From: a virus
Length of the DNA: 27,423 bases
Strand: one strand, 5' to 3'
IMG/VR virus record: IMGVR_UViG_3300034072_000428
Location: 1 to 27,423 of that record
Shown here: positions 14,541 to 24,093 of the stretch, one piece after another
How the letters are laid out: every line of letters starts with the position of its first letter
How positions within the stretch are numbered: the first letter of the stretch is position 1
Made by a program: the position numbers and the translations under genes
The notes under the pieces: model-generated
What the model saw: the letters and a program-made list of their open reading frames with translations, nothing else
Told to the model about the DNA's origin: nothing
Database searches by the model: none

Positions 14541-14764
14541 GAAGCCCCCTCCTTCTGTCGCGCTCGGAAAATCAGGCGCAGGACAATGACCGGAAGTTTC
14601 GCGAAGTCGATCGCATCGTGCGCCTCCAGTTGGAGGCCGATGTTGTGTGCCAGGCTGAGCGCCGCCTGATCCTGCAATCGGCGGATGGGCATTACTGGCA
14701 AATCCAAGTCGACAATACCGGGCTTCTAGCGACGACCGATCTTGGCACGGATTTCCCGTCGTGA
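14537..14764 (+). CDS. Unknown 75-residue protein after the hub gene
   Basis: The gene overlaps the hub gene by ATGA and its TGA overlaps the next GTG, with GGGGGAGG upstream of its start. The product begins MRSPLLLSRSENQAQDNDRK and ends in a beta-type segment SADGHYWQIQVDNTGLLATT. It looks like a small conserved tail accessory protein. I do not recognise a named family and would not assign a function. Confidence 0.6.
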   Translation: MRSPLLLSRSENQAQDNDRKFREVDRIVRLQLEADVVCQAERRLILQSADGHYWQIQVDNTGLLATTDLGTDFPS

Positions 14765-15168
14765 CCCCGCGCCTCGATCCCATCCCGCCCAAAGGCATTC
14801 ACCTCATCTGGCCGATGCTCGAAGGACGGCTCGAACAGCTTATGGCTGAGAGCCACGATCCCGAACCGCTCGGCGTCGTCCACGATGACCTGATGACCGG
14901 CAAGGCAACGCTGCTGGCATCCGAAGGCGCGGTGTCGTTCGTGATCTGCCGCATCCTGAGCAACACGGCCGGACTGTGCGACCTCCATGCTTCTTGGGTG
15001 TGGCAGGGCATCGCCGGCCGATCCGCCGCAGACTTCATGCCGCAGGTGGCTCGCTGGGCCGCTGTGCACGGCTGTCAGCGCGTCGTGTGGGAAAGCGCGC
15101 GCCGGTGGGAGCGCGCCGTTCCCGGCACCACTGTCAGCTATCGTTATTCATATCCGGTCGGGGGTTAA
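14761..15168 (+). CDS. Unknown protein, possible GNAT-like fold
   Basis: The 135-residue product starts at GTG 14761, overlapping the previous stop. Its C-terminal half (DLHASWVWQGIAGRSAADFM, then PQVARWAAVHGCQRVVWESA) resembles the ending of small phage proteins with an acetyltransferase-like fold, where a helix is followed by a strand and an arginine-rich element. The acetyl-CoA-binding Q/R-x-x-G-x-G/A signature is not visible, so enzymatic activity is doubtful. It sits between tail and ejection protein genes. The fold suggestion is weak. Confidence 0.55.
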   Translation: MTPRLDPIPPKGIHLIWPMLEGRLEQLMAESHDPEPLGVVHDDLMTGKATLLASEGAVSFVICRILSNTAGLCDLHASWVWQGIAGRSAADFMPQVARWAAVHGCQRVVWESARRWERAVPGTTVSYRYSYPVGG

Positions 15169-15170
15169 AC

Positions 15171-16313
15171 ATGGGCAGCAGCACCAAGACCAAGGAAACG
15201 TCGAACAATATCCAGAAGGTCGAGCTTCCCGCGTGGATGACGCAGGCAGGGCAGGACCTTTACAGCAACGCGAAGGCGACGGCCGATCTGAACCCGGTGC
15301 AGGCGTATGCGGGCCAGATTGCACCCAACCTTCAGGCGAACCAGGCAGCGGCGGGACAGCAGGCGTCGGCGGGCCAGAACACCGGCCAGCGCGAACAGAA
15401 TGCAGCGTCGGCGCTCACCGTCGGCGCGGCCGCTGGCGGCGTTCCCGACATTCAGGGCGGCACGTTCGGCAACGAACAGGCCCAGCAGTACATGAACCCG
15501 TACATCCAGCAGGTGCAGGAACGCACCGTCATGGACATGCTGAAGAACAACAAGCGCGAGATCGACGGGCTTGGCGATCAGGCAGCAGCGGGCAAGGCAT
15601 TCGGGGGCACGCGCCATGCCGTGCTGGAGGCTCAGACGCGCGGCAATCAGCAGGAAAACCTGCTGGACTATCTCGCCGGATCGAACGCGCAGGCATACAG
15701 CGATGCGCAGGGCCAGTTCGAGCGCGATCGCCAGGCGCGGCTCGGCGCGGAAACCACGAACAACGCCAATCGGCAGGCGATCCTTGATCGGATGCTCGCG
15801 GCTGGCGGGCAGATGTCGAACATCGGCGCGACCCGTGCGGGCCTCCAGTCGCAGAGCATCATGGACCTTCTGCGCACGGGCGGGGTGCAGCAGGAAACCG
15901 AACGCGACCAGCTTGGCGCGGCGTACAACGAATTCCTCCGGATGCAGGACGCGCCGATGGAGCGTTACCGCGATCTGGCCTCGATACTGTCGGGTGTGCC
16001 TCGGAATGTCACGACCACCTCGAACGGCACAGCGACCTCGAAAACGTCGGGCGGGCTGATGAACACGCTGCTGGGCGTGGGGCAGTTGGGTGTCGCAGCT
16101 TACGGCGCTGGCATGTTCTCCGACCGCCGCCTGAAGCGCGACATCGTTCGCATCGGCTCGATCGGCGACATCCCGCTCTACGCCTATCGCTACCTGTGGG
16201 ATCGCGTGCGCCGCATCGGTGTCATGGCCGATGAAGTCCCGGTTCATGCGCTCGGCCCGCGCGTGTTCGGGTTCCAGACCGTCAACTATCAGGCATTGGG
16301 AGGCGCGGCATGA
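15171..16313 (+). CDS. Candidate internal virion protein with C-terminal S74-like motif
   Basis: The 380-residue protein is the first of three genes in the place where podoviruses keep ejection (internal virion) proteins. It is rich in Gln, Ala and Asn and largely helical, with YMNPYIQQVQERTVMDMLKN, a Gly-Gly segment GKAFGGTRHAVLEAQTRGNQ and a helical run to about residue 290. From S317 it reads SDRRLKRDIVRIG, then YRYLWDRVRRIGVMADEV and TVNYQAL, a very short S74-like chaperone ending. The start ATG 15171 gives the conserved MGSSTKTKET; the frame extends upstream to 14976 but that part overlaps another gene. The S74 match is clear; virion location is inferred from order. Confidence 0.65.
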   Translation: MGSSTKTKETSNNIQKVELPAWMTQAGQDLYSNAKATADLNPVQAYAGQIAPNLQANQAAAGQQASAGQNTGQREQNAASALTVGAAAGGVPDIQGGTFGNEQAQQYMNPYIQQVQERTVMDMLKNNKREIDGLGDQAAAGKAFGGTRHAVLEAQTRGNQQENLLDYLAGSNAQAYSDAQGQFERDRQARLGAETTNNANRQAILDRMLAAGGQMSNIGATRAGLQSQSIMDLLRTGGVQQETERDQLGAAYNEFLRMQDAPMERYRDLASILSGVPRNVTTTSNGTATSKTSGGLMNTLLGVGQLGVAAYGAGMFSDRRLKRDIVRIGSIGDIPLYAYRYLWDRVRRIGVMADEVPVHALGPRVFGFQTVNYQALGGAA

Positions 16314-17350
16314 TCCGGCTCAATCGTCCGTCGGTGTTCAATCAGGGTGGACCGGAGCGCGTCGGCGCGTCGGTGTTCGGCAGCGCAGGCTCCGGCATTG
16401 TCGGCGGCGAACCGTCGATGCCCTATTTCGACAAGAACATGGTGATCCAGGGAATGCCCGGCCCCGTGATGAACGCGCAGGCAACCCCTGCCCGCCCGCC
16501 GTCGCCTGCCATGGGCGGCTTGATGAACGAAGTCGCCGCCATGCCCGCACCGGCAAGCCCCTCGCCCACTGCGCCGTCGGTGTTCGCGATGCAACCGCAG
16601 GATATGCCGATGTCGGATGCGGCGATGCAGACAGGGTTCCTCGGCGCGAGTGTGCCGCAGGTCGCCAAGCCGAAGTCGGTATTCGAGCAGTTCATCAGCT
16701 CGCCCGCTGGCATTCAGGCGCTTCTCGCCTCCGCAGGCGCAACCATGCAGGGCGGCCTCGGCGCTGGCATTCAGGCTGGCCTCGGCGCGTACAACCAGTA
16801 CGGCCAGCAGCAGGCGCAGATGGATGCGCAGAACCGCCGTCTCGATCAGGGCGACCGTGGGCTGGAGATTGACCAGCAGCGGGCCGACATTGACGCCATC
16901 GCGACGGACGCGAAGATCAAGAACCTCGCGGTGCAGGCGGGGATCGATGTCGCGAAGCTGCAAGAGGCGATCCGGAAGAACAAGACCGGCGAGGCGCTGG
17001 ATGCAGCCGAACTGGAGGCGCTTCAGTGGTATCGGCAGAACCAGCTTCAGATCGATCAGCAGCGCAATGCGATCACGATGCGCGGCCAGGACATCGACCT
17101 CCAGAAATGGAACACCCCGTCGGCCAGCACCGTGTTCGCGCAGGACCGCACGGACAACCGCTATTTCAATCCGCCTGCCCCGGCAATCACCACCACCACG
17201 TCGACCAAGACGAAGAGCGAGGACGGCGCGGAAACCACGACGGCTACCCGCTCGGCGCTTCCCCGCATCACGACGCAGGAGGCTTATGACCGCCTGCCGC
17301 GCGGCGCGAAGTACATGGACAGCCAGGGCAATCAGGCGACCAAGCGGTAA
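16310..17350 (+). CDS. Candidate ejection protein with helical core
   Basis: The 346-residue product overlaps the previous gene by ATGA and the next as TAATG. Residues 1-115 are Pro/Met/Ala-rich and likely disordered. Residues 120-260 contain a Gly-rich hydrophobic stretch (ASAGATMQGGLGAGIQAGLG) and a long Gln/Asp/Arg-rich helix. The C-terminus has a Thr-rich linker and ITTQEAYDRLPRGAKYMD, a motif I know from phage virion proteins of similar place. Together these suggest a DNA-ejection or membrane-interacting internal protein, but no exact family can be named. Confidence 0.6.
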   Translation: MIRLNRPSVFNQGGPERVGASVFGSAGSGIVGGEPSMPYFDKNMVIQGMPGPVMNAQATPARPPSPAMGGLMNEVAAMPAPASPSPTAPSVFAMQPQDMPMSDAAMQTGFLGASVPQVAKPKSVFEQFISSPAGIQALLASAGATMQGGLGAGIQAGLGAYNQYGQQQAQMDAQNRRLDQGDRGLEIDQQRADIDAIATDAKIKNLAVQAGIDVAKLQEAIRKNKTGEALDAAELEALQWYRQNQLQIDQQRNAITMRGQDIDLQKWNTPSASTVFAQDRTDNRYFNPPAPAITTTTSTKTKSEDGAETTTATRSALPRITTQEAYDRLPRGAKYMDSQGNQATKR

Positions 17351-20300
17351 TGGCCGGTTTCGTCGCCCCGACCTCCGATCTGGAGAGCCGCCCGGCTCGC
17401 GGTGGATCGACGCCGCCCGCGCGCCGGTTCGATTTCGTTGCGCCGGAAGCAGACATTGCGCCCACGCCAGCCCCGGCCCCATCGCCCACCGGCCCTTCAT
17501 GGTTCGATGGCGCGCGGAACCTCGTCGACCGCGCGGGCCTTGCGCTCGGCGTCATCGATCCGGCTGAATATCTCGGGTACAATCCCGACGGCACGCCGCG
17601 CACTGCCGCCGATCCGGTGCAGGCTCCGTCGATCAGCGCGCCCGCCCCGCGTTCGTGGACGGACATCATGGGCACGTCGTTCGACCGGGCGCGCTCGATG
17701 GCTGGCGAGGGTGAAGTCGGCAACCTGTCGCGCGGTGTCGCCGACGCGCTGAACCTCAACGACGCATTCGATCGCCAGCGGTTCGGTCTGACGCAGCAGG
17801 AAGCCGAGGCGAAGCGCGACAAGACGATGGCCGATCGCGTTCGTGCTGAGCGCGACTATTGGGCGCAGCAGGACGCGGCCGATCCCGTGTGGCAGCCGGG
17901 CGGTAGCGTGTTTGCCAATGTCGGCCGTGTCGCCGCGCAGATGGGCGGCGATTTGGCTGGCAACATCAATCCGACCTATCTTCTCAGCCCCGGCGCGTCG
18001 GCAGGCGCTCGCATCGCGGCGCAGGCTGGCATCTCGGGTGGAATGGACGCGCTGTTGCAGGGCAACGAAATGCGCGAGGGCATCTTGGATCAGTTCGATC
18101 CCGCCCGGCTCGCGTTCAACACCGCAGCGGGCGGCCTGTTTCAAGGCGCGGCGGAAATTCCCGGCGCTGTCCGTGCATTCCGCGCGGGCCGCGCCGACGT
18201 GCCGACGCCCGACCTCCAGCCTGCCGCGCCTCTCGATGGCATCGCGCCGAACATCATGGACATGCTCGCCGGTCGCGGTGTCACGCCCGAACAGGCCGCC
18301 GCGATGTCGCCGGAGTTCCAGGCGCGCGTCGTCGAGCGGCTGGGTGGTGCGCCCGCCGACATGGGAATTCCCACATCACCCTCGCCCGGCCCCGACATCA
18401 TCGCCGCACCGGAAGGCAACGTCCTCACCTCCGACCTCGGCGCAATCGCTGGCCTGACGCGCAGCCGCGCGGTCATGGACGAAATTCTCGGCCGCGCTCA
18501 GGAACGCGCCGCCGACAATCCGACGCTGGCCGCGATCCTTGAAACGAACGCGCGCACCCAGCAGCAGGTCGCGTCGATTTGGGACCGCCTCGCCGAAGTC
18601 GACGCGATGGGCCAGCGCGAACCGTTCCCGATTGCCGATGTGACGCAAACGCCCATGCCGGAGCCCGGCCGCCTGCCTGATCCGAAGGCAGTCGGCCAGA
18701 CGCCGAGCCGGACGTTCGAGCGGATGATTGGCGCGGAAAGCGGTGGCCGTCAGAAGGATGCGCAGGGCCGCACGATCAAGTCGCCCGTCGGCGCTACCGG
18801 CATCGCCCAGGTCATGCCCGCGACCGGCCCCGAAGCTGCGAAGCTGGCCGGACTGGAATGGGACCCCGCGCGGTTTGAGAATGACGCGGCGTATAACCGC
18901 TCGCTCGGCCAGGCGTATTACAAGGAAATGCTGCGCCAGTTTGGCGGCGACAATACGAAGGCGGTCGCGGCCTATAACGCTGGCCCGGGCCGCATCCGTG
19001 AGGCTGTTCGGGAGCACGGCGCGCAGTGGGCCGACCATATCCCCGGCGAAACGAAGGACTATCTGCGCAAGGTCCTCGGCAACGATCCGCTGCCGCCCGC
19101 GACCGATGCCGCGCCACCCTTCCTGACCGCCGACGATGGCACGCCGGAAATGACCCGTCGCCGCAACGAGGATGACGGGCTTGAGGCTATCGGACAGCGC
19201 CCTGCTGATTTCGAGGATCTGAACGCCCAGCCCAGCCCGACCCGTCGGCAGATGGAAACCGGCGACATCTTCGAGACGCAGACCGGCCAGTTTGGCCCGC
19301 AGACGCGCGGCGCACAGCCTTATGAGGCTCCGATGGGCACGGGTTCGTCCGCGCGCCCGTTCCGCCCCGTTGGCGACGATCCGGCTGGAAATGCCGGGTT
19401 TTGGGAACAGCGCGCCCGGATGCAGGCCGACGAACTGCGCGCGGCCTATGAGGAAGCCCTTCGTGGCGGAGAGAGGATGGGCCGCGAGCGCCAGGCAGGC
19501 GCAGGCCCGGCCGATCGATACTCGGCCTATGACCAGAAGCCAGCGCAGGGCGAGGACGGCTTCTGGCGGTTTACGGACGATGGCTTTGTGGCGGGCGCGA
19601 AAGGACAGCCGGTGGCGTTCCGCAACGCGAAGGACGCTGCCAAGTGGGCAGCCGCGAACAAGATGGGAGGTGATCTCGAACCCGTTGTGTGGAAGTCGAA
19701 CAGCACCCGCATTGTTCTGCGTCGTCGCGATGGTTCGACCTATGGCACAGCACAGCCGACCGGCCCGGCTGAACCGGCTGCTGGGCGCTCCACGGATACC
19801 AGTCAGCGCGCACTGACTGGCCCTGAGGAACCGAACCAGCCCGGCTTTGACCTCCCGCCCGGTGGCAGCACTCCGCCACCGGGCCCCTCTGCGCCGTCGG
19901 CCCCGTTCCGAGGCGGCGGCGGCAATGCAGCCACGCCCGAGGCAAGACCGCCCCGCGAGCGCGTCACCACCGACACCGGCACCGAAATCGACACCGAGTT
20001 TCAGGTCGTCGAGGCGCGCGACCTCATCACGTCGTCCGATGCCGGGTTCGACCAGCGTTTCCAGCCACGCGATCGTTCCGGCCGTTCGTCGTCGGACGCG
20101 CAGATTGCGGACATCGCTTCCCGGCTCGATCCCGCGCAGCTTGGCCGCGCGCGCCTTGCCAGTCAGGGCGCACCGATCATCGGCCCCGACCGCATGGTGG
20201 AAAGCGGCAACGGTCGCGCGTCGGCCATCCGCCGCGCCTATGACATGCACCCGGAGCGCGCCGCCGAATATCGCCGGATGATCGACGATATGGGCTTCGA

Positions 20301-23300
20301 CACGGCGGGGATGGAGCAGCCCGTTCTGGTCCGCAAGCGCCTGACCGAGATGGACGACACCGCGCGCGCGGCATTCACCCGCGATGCCCAGGGCGGCGGC
20401 ACCATGAGGATGTCGCCGACGGAGCAGGCCGGCGCAGACGCGAAGGCACTCACCCGCGACACGATGAAGCTCTATCGCGGCGGCGACGTTTCCAGCGCGG
20501 GCAATCGCGATTTCGTGCGCTCCTACATGGAGAACGTCGTTTCGCCGAACGAACGCAATGCGCTCCAGATGGCCGACGGCACGCTGTCGAAGGCTGGCTC
20601 TGACCGCATCCGCGCGGCGCTGACGGCAAAGGCTTATGGCGATCCCCGGTTCGTCGAGAAGCTGCTGGTCGACGAGAACACCGAAATCAAGGCCATCGGC
20701 AACGTCCTGACCGATCTGGCGCCGGGCTTCTCGCGCCTGAAGGACCGCATCGACGAGGGCGAATTGCCAGCCGCGTTCGACATCACTCCGCAGATTGTCG
20801 AGATTTCCCGCCTCATCGCCCGCACCCGCGCTGAAGGTCGGCCGATTTCCGATTTCCTCGACCAGACGGACATTTTCGCAGGCGACATCGACCCGATCAC
20901 TGAGGCGCTGGCTGGCGTGATGCTGAAGGGTGAAGGGCTGTCCACCGCGCGCTCGGCGAAGGACATGGCCGACGGGCTCAATTTCTACCTCCGCGATGTC
21001 GATGCGAGCGGCGCAGACCTGTTCGGCGGCGATCTGCGCGACCGGGCAACATCGATCGTCCAGGCGGCGCGCGAGATGCTAGTGGCGCGCGATCTGGCGA
21101 AGGGACAGCAGCCCGGCGACCTGTTCGGCGGCTCGCAGCGTGCGGCGCGTCTCGGCACCGGCCCCGTCACGATCGACACCACGCGCCGCCTCGCTGACGA
21201 TCTGCGCGCCGTCTCCGGCGACGATGCCCCCCTCGCCCGCCTGCTGGCTGATCTGGTCGGCGATGACGCGACGGTGCGCTATGGTCGCGAAGGGATGCAG
21301 AACCGCTATGCCGTCGGCGAAGCGGACATTGGCACCGGGCGCGCGTTCGTTCGCGATGCTGGCGACACGGAGACGCTGCTGCACGAAGCCATCCATATCG
21401 CGGCGATGGGCCGCTATGGGTTCGAGTTCAACGCGCTCAAGCCCGGCGATGCTGCCAGCAACCCGGCGCGCGCGGTGCTGGACCTGTTCAACGAGGCGCG
21501 CGGGAAGCTGGGTCGCACTGCGCCGTTCGAGGTGAAGTACGCGCTCACCACGCCCGATGAATTCCTCGCAATGTCGCTGACCAACAAGCCGTTCCAGCAG
21601 TGGCTCGAAAAGGGCACGCTCTGGAACCGCGTAGTCGATGCGGTTCGTCGCCTGCTGGGCATGGAACCGAAATGGACGCCGATGCTCGACCGGGCGATGA
21701 GGGTCAGCCGCGATGTGCTGGAGGCGGCTGGTAGCGATCCGATGCGTCGGCGTGTGCGGGCGGTGGAAAGCCGCCCCGCCAACCTCCGCAAGCCCTCCAT
21801 CCTCGACCGCGTGTTCGACCGCGACGAAATGGACATGACCGCCGATGGGCTCCGTCGCGCAGTCGGCGATCCGAAGGCGGCCGTCCGGTCGATCTTCAAG
21901 GACCCCAAGGATTTCGCCACGCTTGTCGCATTCTCGAACGACGCGCGCATTCGGGGCATCGGCTCGCGGTTCGGCGGCAAGGTCGCGGAACTGGCGAACC
22001 AGATGGCCGACCATTTCCATGCACGCTCCGGCGAGGCAGACGGCGCACAGCGGACCTATCACGAAGCGGTCAAGCGGCGCTCGGCGGTGCAGCTCACCCA
22101 GGCGCTCGAAGCCCTTGATCCGTTCCTGCGCGATCAGGCGGCGCAGAACCGCATCCGGTCGCTGTTGGCCAATCCGAAGAAGGCTGTCTCCGCAACCGCT
22201 GGCGAGCGCGAGGCGGCGGGCAAACTGCGCGATCTGCTGAAGGACGAAATCGCCTATCGCAAGGCGGCTGGCGAGGACATCGGCGAGGTGTCCGATGGCT
22301 ATTTCCCGCGCATCATCGATGTCGAAAAGACCGTGAAGGGCCGGGAGAAGTTTCTCCAGAAGGCCGTCGAGCTCTATCGCCGCCACGGTGCCGACGATCC
22401 GCGCGCATCAGCCGAAGCATGGTTCGATCACATCTTCGACACCTATGCCGGTATCGATGGCGGCATCGGGTTCTCGCGGTCCTCGGGCGATCAGGGCATG
22501 GGCTCGTCGTCGGCGAAGTCGCGCGAATTCGGCAAGGCTGCCGACGAACTGCTGGCCGAATTCTATGTCGACGATGTGCCCGGCACGATGGCAGCCTATT
22601 TCAACGGCTCTGCGCGCCGGGCCGAGTATGCGCGCCGGTTCGGCATGAAGGGCGAGCAGGGCAGTCCTGAGCGCAAGGCATGGGAACGCGAGCACGACGG
22701 CAAGACCCAGCTTCAGGTGTGGGAAGATGAGATGCGCGCGGCTCTGCGCGATGCTGACGGCGATCCCGAAGGCGCGATGGGCGTCATCGACACGGCGTTC
22801 AAGTCGAACCTCGGTCGCCTTGGATCGATCGGCGCGCGCGGCTCGGCATGGCTCTCCGGCCTGCACGCATGGAACCAGGTCGGCAAGCTCGACCTGACCA
22901 CTGTTACCTCGCTGACCGAACTGGCGGCCGGGTTCGTTCGTGGCGGACCGCGCTACGGTTTCCATTTTGCCGCGAAGTCGCTCTCGGAATTCGGCCGATT
23001 GGTGCGCGGCGCGAAAGACAAGTCGGACGCGGAACGATGGGCCGATGCGGTGGGCGTCGGCACGAACAGCATGGTCAACCAGATGCTTATGTCGCGCGCC
23101 GGCATGGAGGGCATGAACCAGTCGACGCAGCGGCTCATGGCGAAATTCTACAAGGCCATCGGTTTGCACCAGTACACGGAAGGCACGCGCATTGCCGCGG
23201 TCGATATGGGGCGCCGGTTCATCGACACGCTCGTCGGCGATCTGTCGTCGAAAGACGCGCGCACGAAATCGCGGGCTGGCCGGTATCTGGCTGAGCTCGG

Positions 23301-24093
23301 CATCAAGGACACCAAGGCGTTCGCCGATTGGGTGGCGAAGGGCGGCGCGACGATCAATGCTGTCCGCGCCGACAAGGACCCGATGGCGCAGGCATATGGC
23401 ACGGCGCTGATGCGGTTTGTGAACCAGACGATCATGTCGCCCGATCGCGCGGTGAAGCCTGCCTATGCGAACCACCCTGTCGGCTCGCTGTTCTACTCGC
23501 TGATGTCGTTCAGCTTCGGCTTCAAGAAGAACGTCCTCGACCGTGCATTCCGCACCGGGCGCGCGGCGATCAAGAACGGCGATCCTGTCATGCTCGCCCC
23601 GGCTGCTGGCCTGGCGATCCTCGCGCTGTGGACCGATATTGTCGACAAGCAGGTTCGCGGACGGCTGCGCGGCAATACCGAGAAGTTCGAGAAGGAGGAC
23701 GCCATCGCGACCACGATGCGCGTCCTCGACCGCTCGGGCATGACCGGCGTGCTGTCGCCGCTGGTAAATGCCGTGCAGGGCGTGCGCTACAATCGCGACC
23801 TGCCGACCTCGCTTGCGGGACCGATCATCGGCGACATCGCGGACAAGACGCAGAAGATCGCGATCGATCCGATCGTGAAGAATTCCGAGAACACGAACAC
23901 CACGGAGCGCGCCCAGGCTCTCGCGATCTACGACGCGCTGATTGAGCCTGCCATGGACGCGACCGGCGCACGCTATCTGCGCGGCGCTGCGGCAACGGCG
24001 GGTATTCTGGCTACCGGAAATCGCGAAGGTGGGGTATTACCGGGCGACCGTGATGCGTTCGTCGATGCTATGGCGGGGGAAAAGGAACAATGA
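17350..24093 (+). CDS. Giant polyvalent ejection protein: transglycosylase, ParB-like and zincin-type motifs
   Basis: At 2247 residues this is by far the largest protein here. A lytic transglycosylase (SLT) domain lies at about 455-570: catalytic Glu463 in MIGAESGG, then GATGIAQVMPATG and VAAYNAGPGRIREA. It would cut peptidoglycan during DNA entry. A disordered Pro/Gly/Arg-rich linker follows. About 878-1215 matches the DdrB/ParB-like domain of phage polyvalent proteins, with VESGNGRASAIRRAYD. HEAIH at 1345-1349 is a zincin-type HExxH motif. The C-terminal 800 residues are helical, with a hydrophobic stretch at about 2081-2096. Iyer and colleagues described polyvalent proteins as injected virion proteins. 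The domains are seen; combined function and delivery into the host are inferred. Confidence 0.8.
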   Translation: MAGFVAPTSDLESRPARGGSTPPARRFDFVAPEADIAPTPAPAPSPTGPSWFDGARNLVDRAGLALGVIDPAEYLGYNPDGTPRTAADPVQAPSISAPAPRSWTDIMGTSFDRARSMAGEGEVGNLSRGVADALNLNDAFDRQRFGLTQQEAEAKRDKTMADRVRAERDYWAQQDAADPVWQPGGSVFANVGRVAAQMGGDLAGNINPTYLLSPGASAGARIAAQAGISGGMDALLQGNEMREGILDQFDPARLAFNTAAGGLFQGAAEIPGAVRAFRAGRADVPTPDLQPAAPLDGIAPNIMDMLAGRGVTPEQAAAMSPEFQARVVERLGGAPADMGIPTSPSPGPDIIAAPEGNVLTSDLGAIAGLTRSRAVMDEILGRAQERAADNPTLAAILETNARTQQQVASIWDRLAEVDAMGQREPFPIADVTQTPMPEPGRLPDPKAVGQTPSRTFERMIGAESGGRQKDAQGRTIKSPVGATGIAQVMPATGPEAAKLAGLEWDPARFENDAAYNRSLGQAYYKEMLRQFGGDNTKAVAAYNAGPGRIREAVREHGAQWADHIPGETKDYLRKVLGNDPLPPATDAAPPFLTADDGTPEMTRRRNEDDGLEAIGQRPADFEDLNAQPSPTRRQMETGDIFETQTGQFGPQTRGAQPYEAPMGTGSSARPFRPVGDDPAGNAGFWEQRARMQADELRAAYEEALRGGERMGRERQAGAGPADRYSAYDQKPAQGEDGFWRFTDDGFVAGAKGQPVAFRNAKDAAKWAAANKMGGDLEPVVWKSNSTRIVLRRRDGSTYGTAQPTGPAEPAAGRSTDTSQRALTGPEEPNQPGFDLPPGGSTPPPGPSAPSAPFRGGGGNAATPEARPPRERVTTDTGTEIDTEFQVVEARDLITSSDAGFDQRFQPRDRSGRSSSDAQIADIASRLDPAQLGRARLASQGAPIIGPDRMVESGNGRASAIRRAYDMHPERAAEYRRMIDDMGFDTAGMEQPVLVRKRLTEMDDTARAAFTRDAQGGGTMRMSPTEQAGADAKALTRDTMKLYRGGDVSSAGNRDFVRSYMENVVSPNERNALQMADGTLSKAGSDRIRAALTAKAYGDPRFVEKLLVDENTEIKAIGNVLTDLAPGFSRLKDRIDEGELPAAFDITPQIVEISRLIARTRAEGRPISDFLDQTDIFAGDIDPITEALAGVMLKGEGLSTARSAKDMADGLNFYLRDVDASGADLFGGDLRDRATSIVQAAREMLVARDLAKGQQPGDLFGGSQRAARLGTGPVTIDTTRRLADDLRAVSGDDAPLARLLADLVGDDATVRYGREGMQNRYAVGEADIGTGRAFVRDAGDTETLLHEAIHIAAMGRYGFEFNALKPGDAASNPARAVLDLFNEARGKLGRTAPFEVKYALTTPDEFLAMSLTNKPFQQWLEKGTLWNRVVDAVRRLLGMEPKWTPMLDRAMRVSRDVLEAAGSDPMRRRVRAVESRPANLRKPSILDRVFDRDEMDMTADGLRRAVGDPKAAVRSIFKDPKDFATLVAFSNDARIRGIGSRFGGKVAELANQMADHFHARSGEADGAQRTYHEAVKRRSAVQLTQALEALDPFLRDQAAQNRIRSLLANPKKAVSATAGEREAAGKLRDLLKDEIAYRKAAGEDIGEVSDGYFPRIIDVEKTVKGREKFLQKAVELYRRHGADDPRASAEAWFDHIFDTYAGIDGGIGFSRSSGDQGMGSSSAKSREFGKAADELLAEFYVDDVPGTMAAYFNGSARRAEYARRFGMKGEQGSPERKAWEREHDGKTQLQVWEDEMRAALRDADGDPEGAMGVIDTAFKSNLGRLGSIGARGSAWLSGLHAWNQVGKLDLTTVTSLTELAAGFVRGGPRYGFHFAAKSLSEFGRLVRGAKDKSDAERWADAVGVGTNSMVNQMLMSRAGMEGMNQSTQRLMAKFYKAIGLHQYTEGTRIAAVDMGRRFIDTLVGDLSSKDARTKSRAGRYLAELGIKDTKAFADWVAKGGATINAVRADKDPMAQAYGTALMRFVNQTIMSPDRAVKPAYANHPVGSLFYSLMSFSFGFKKNVLDRAFRTGRAAIKNGDPVMLAPAAGLAILALWTDIVDKQVRGRLRGNTEKFEKEDAIATTMRVLDRSGMTGVLSPLVNAVQGVRYNRDLPTSLAGPIIGDIADKTQKIAIDPIVKNSENTNTTERAQALAIYDALIEPAMDATGARYLRGAAATAGILATGNREGGVLPGDRDAFVDAMAGEKEQ

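Noticed and set aside
14976-15170. Upstream extension of the gene at 15171
   Set aside because: The extension overlaps the gene at 14761-15168 and is Arg/Pro-rich noise; the conserved-looking start is at 15171.
17497-20250. Long minus-strand frames opposite the giant ejection protein
   Set aside because: Arg/Ala/Leu-rich antisense frames without start signals; the plus-strand gene has clear SLT motifs here.
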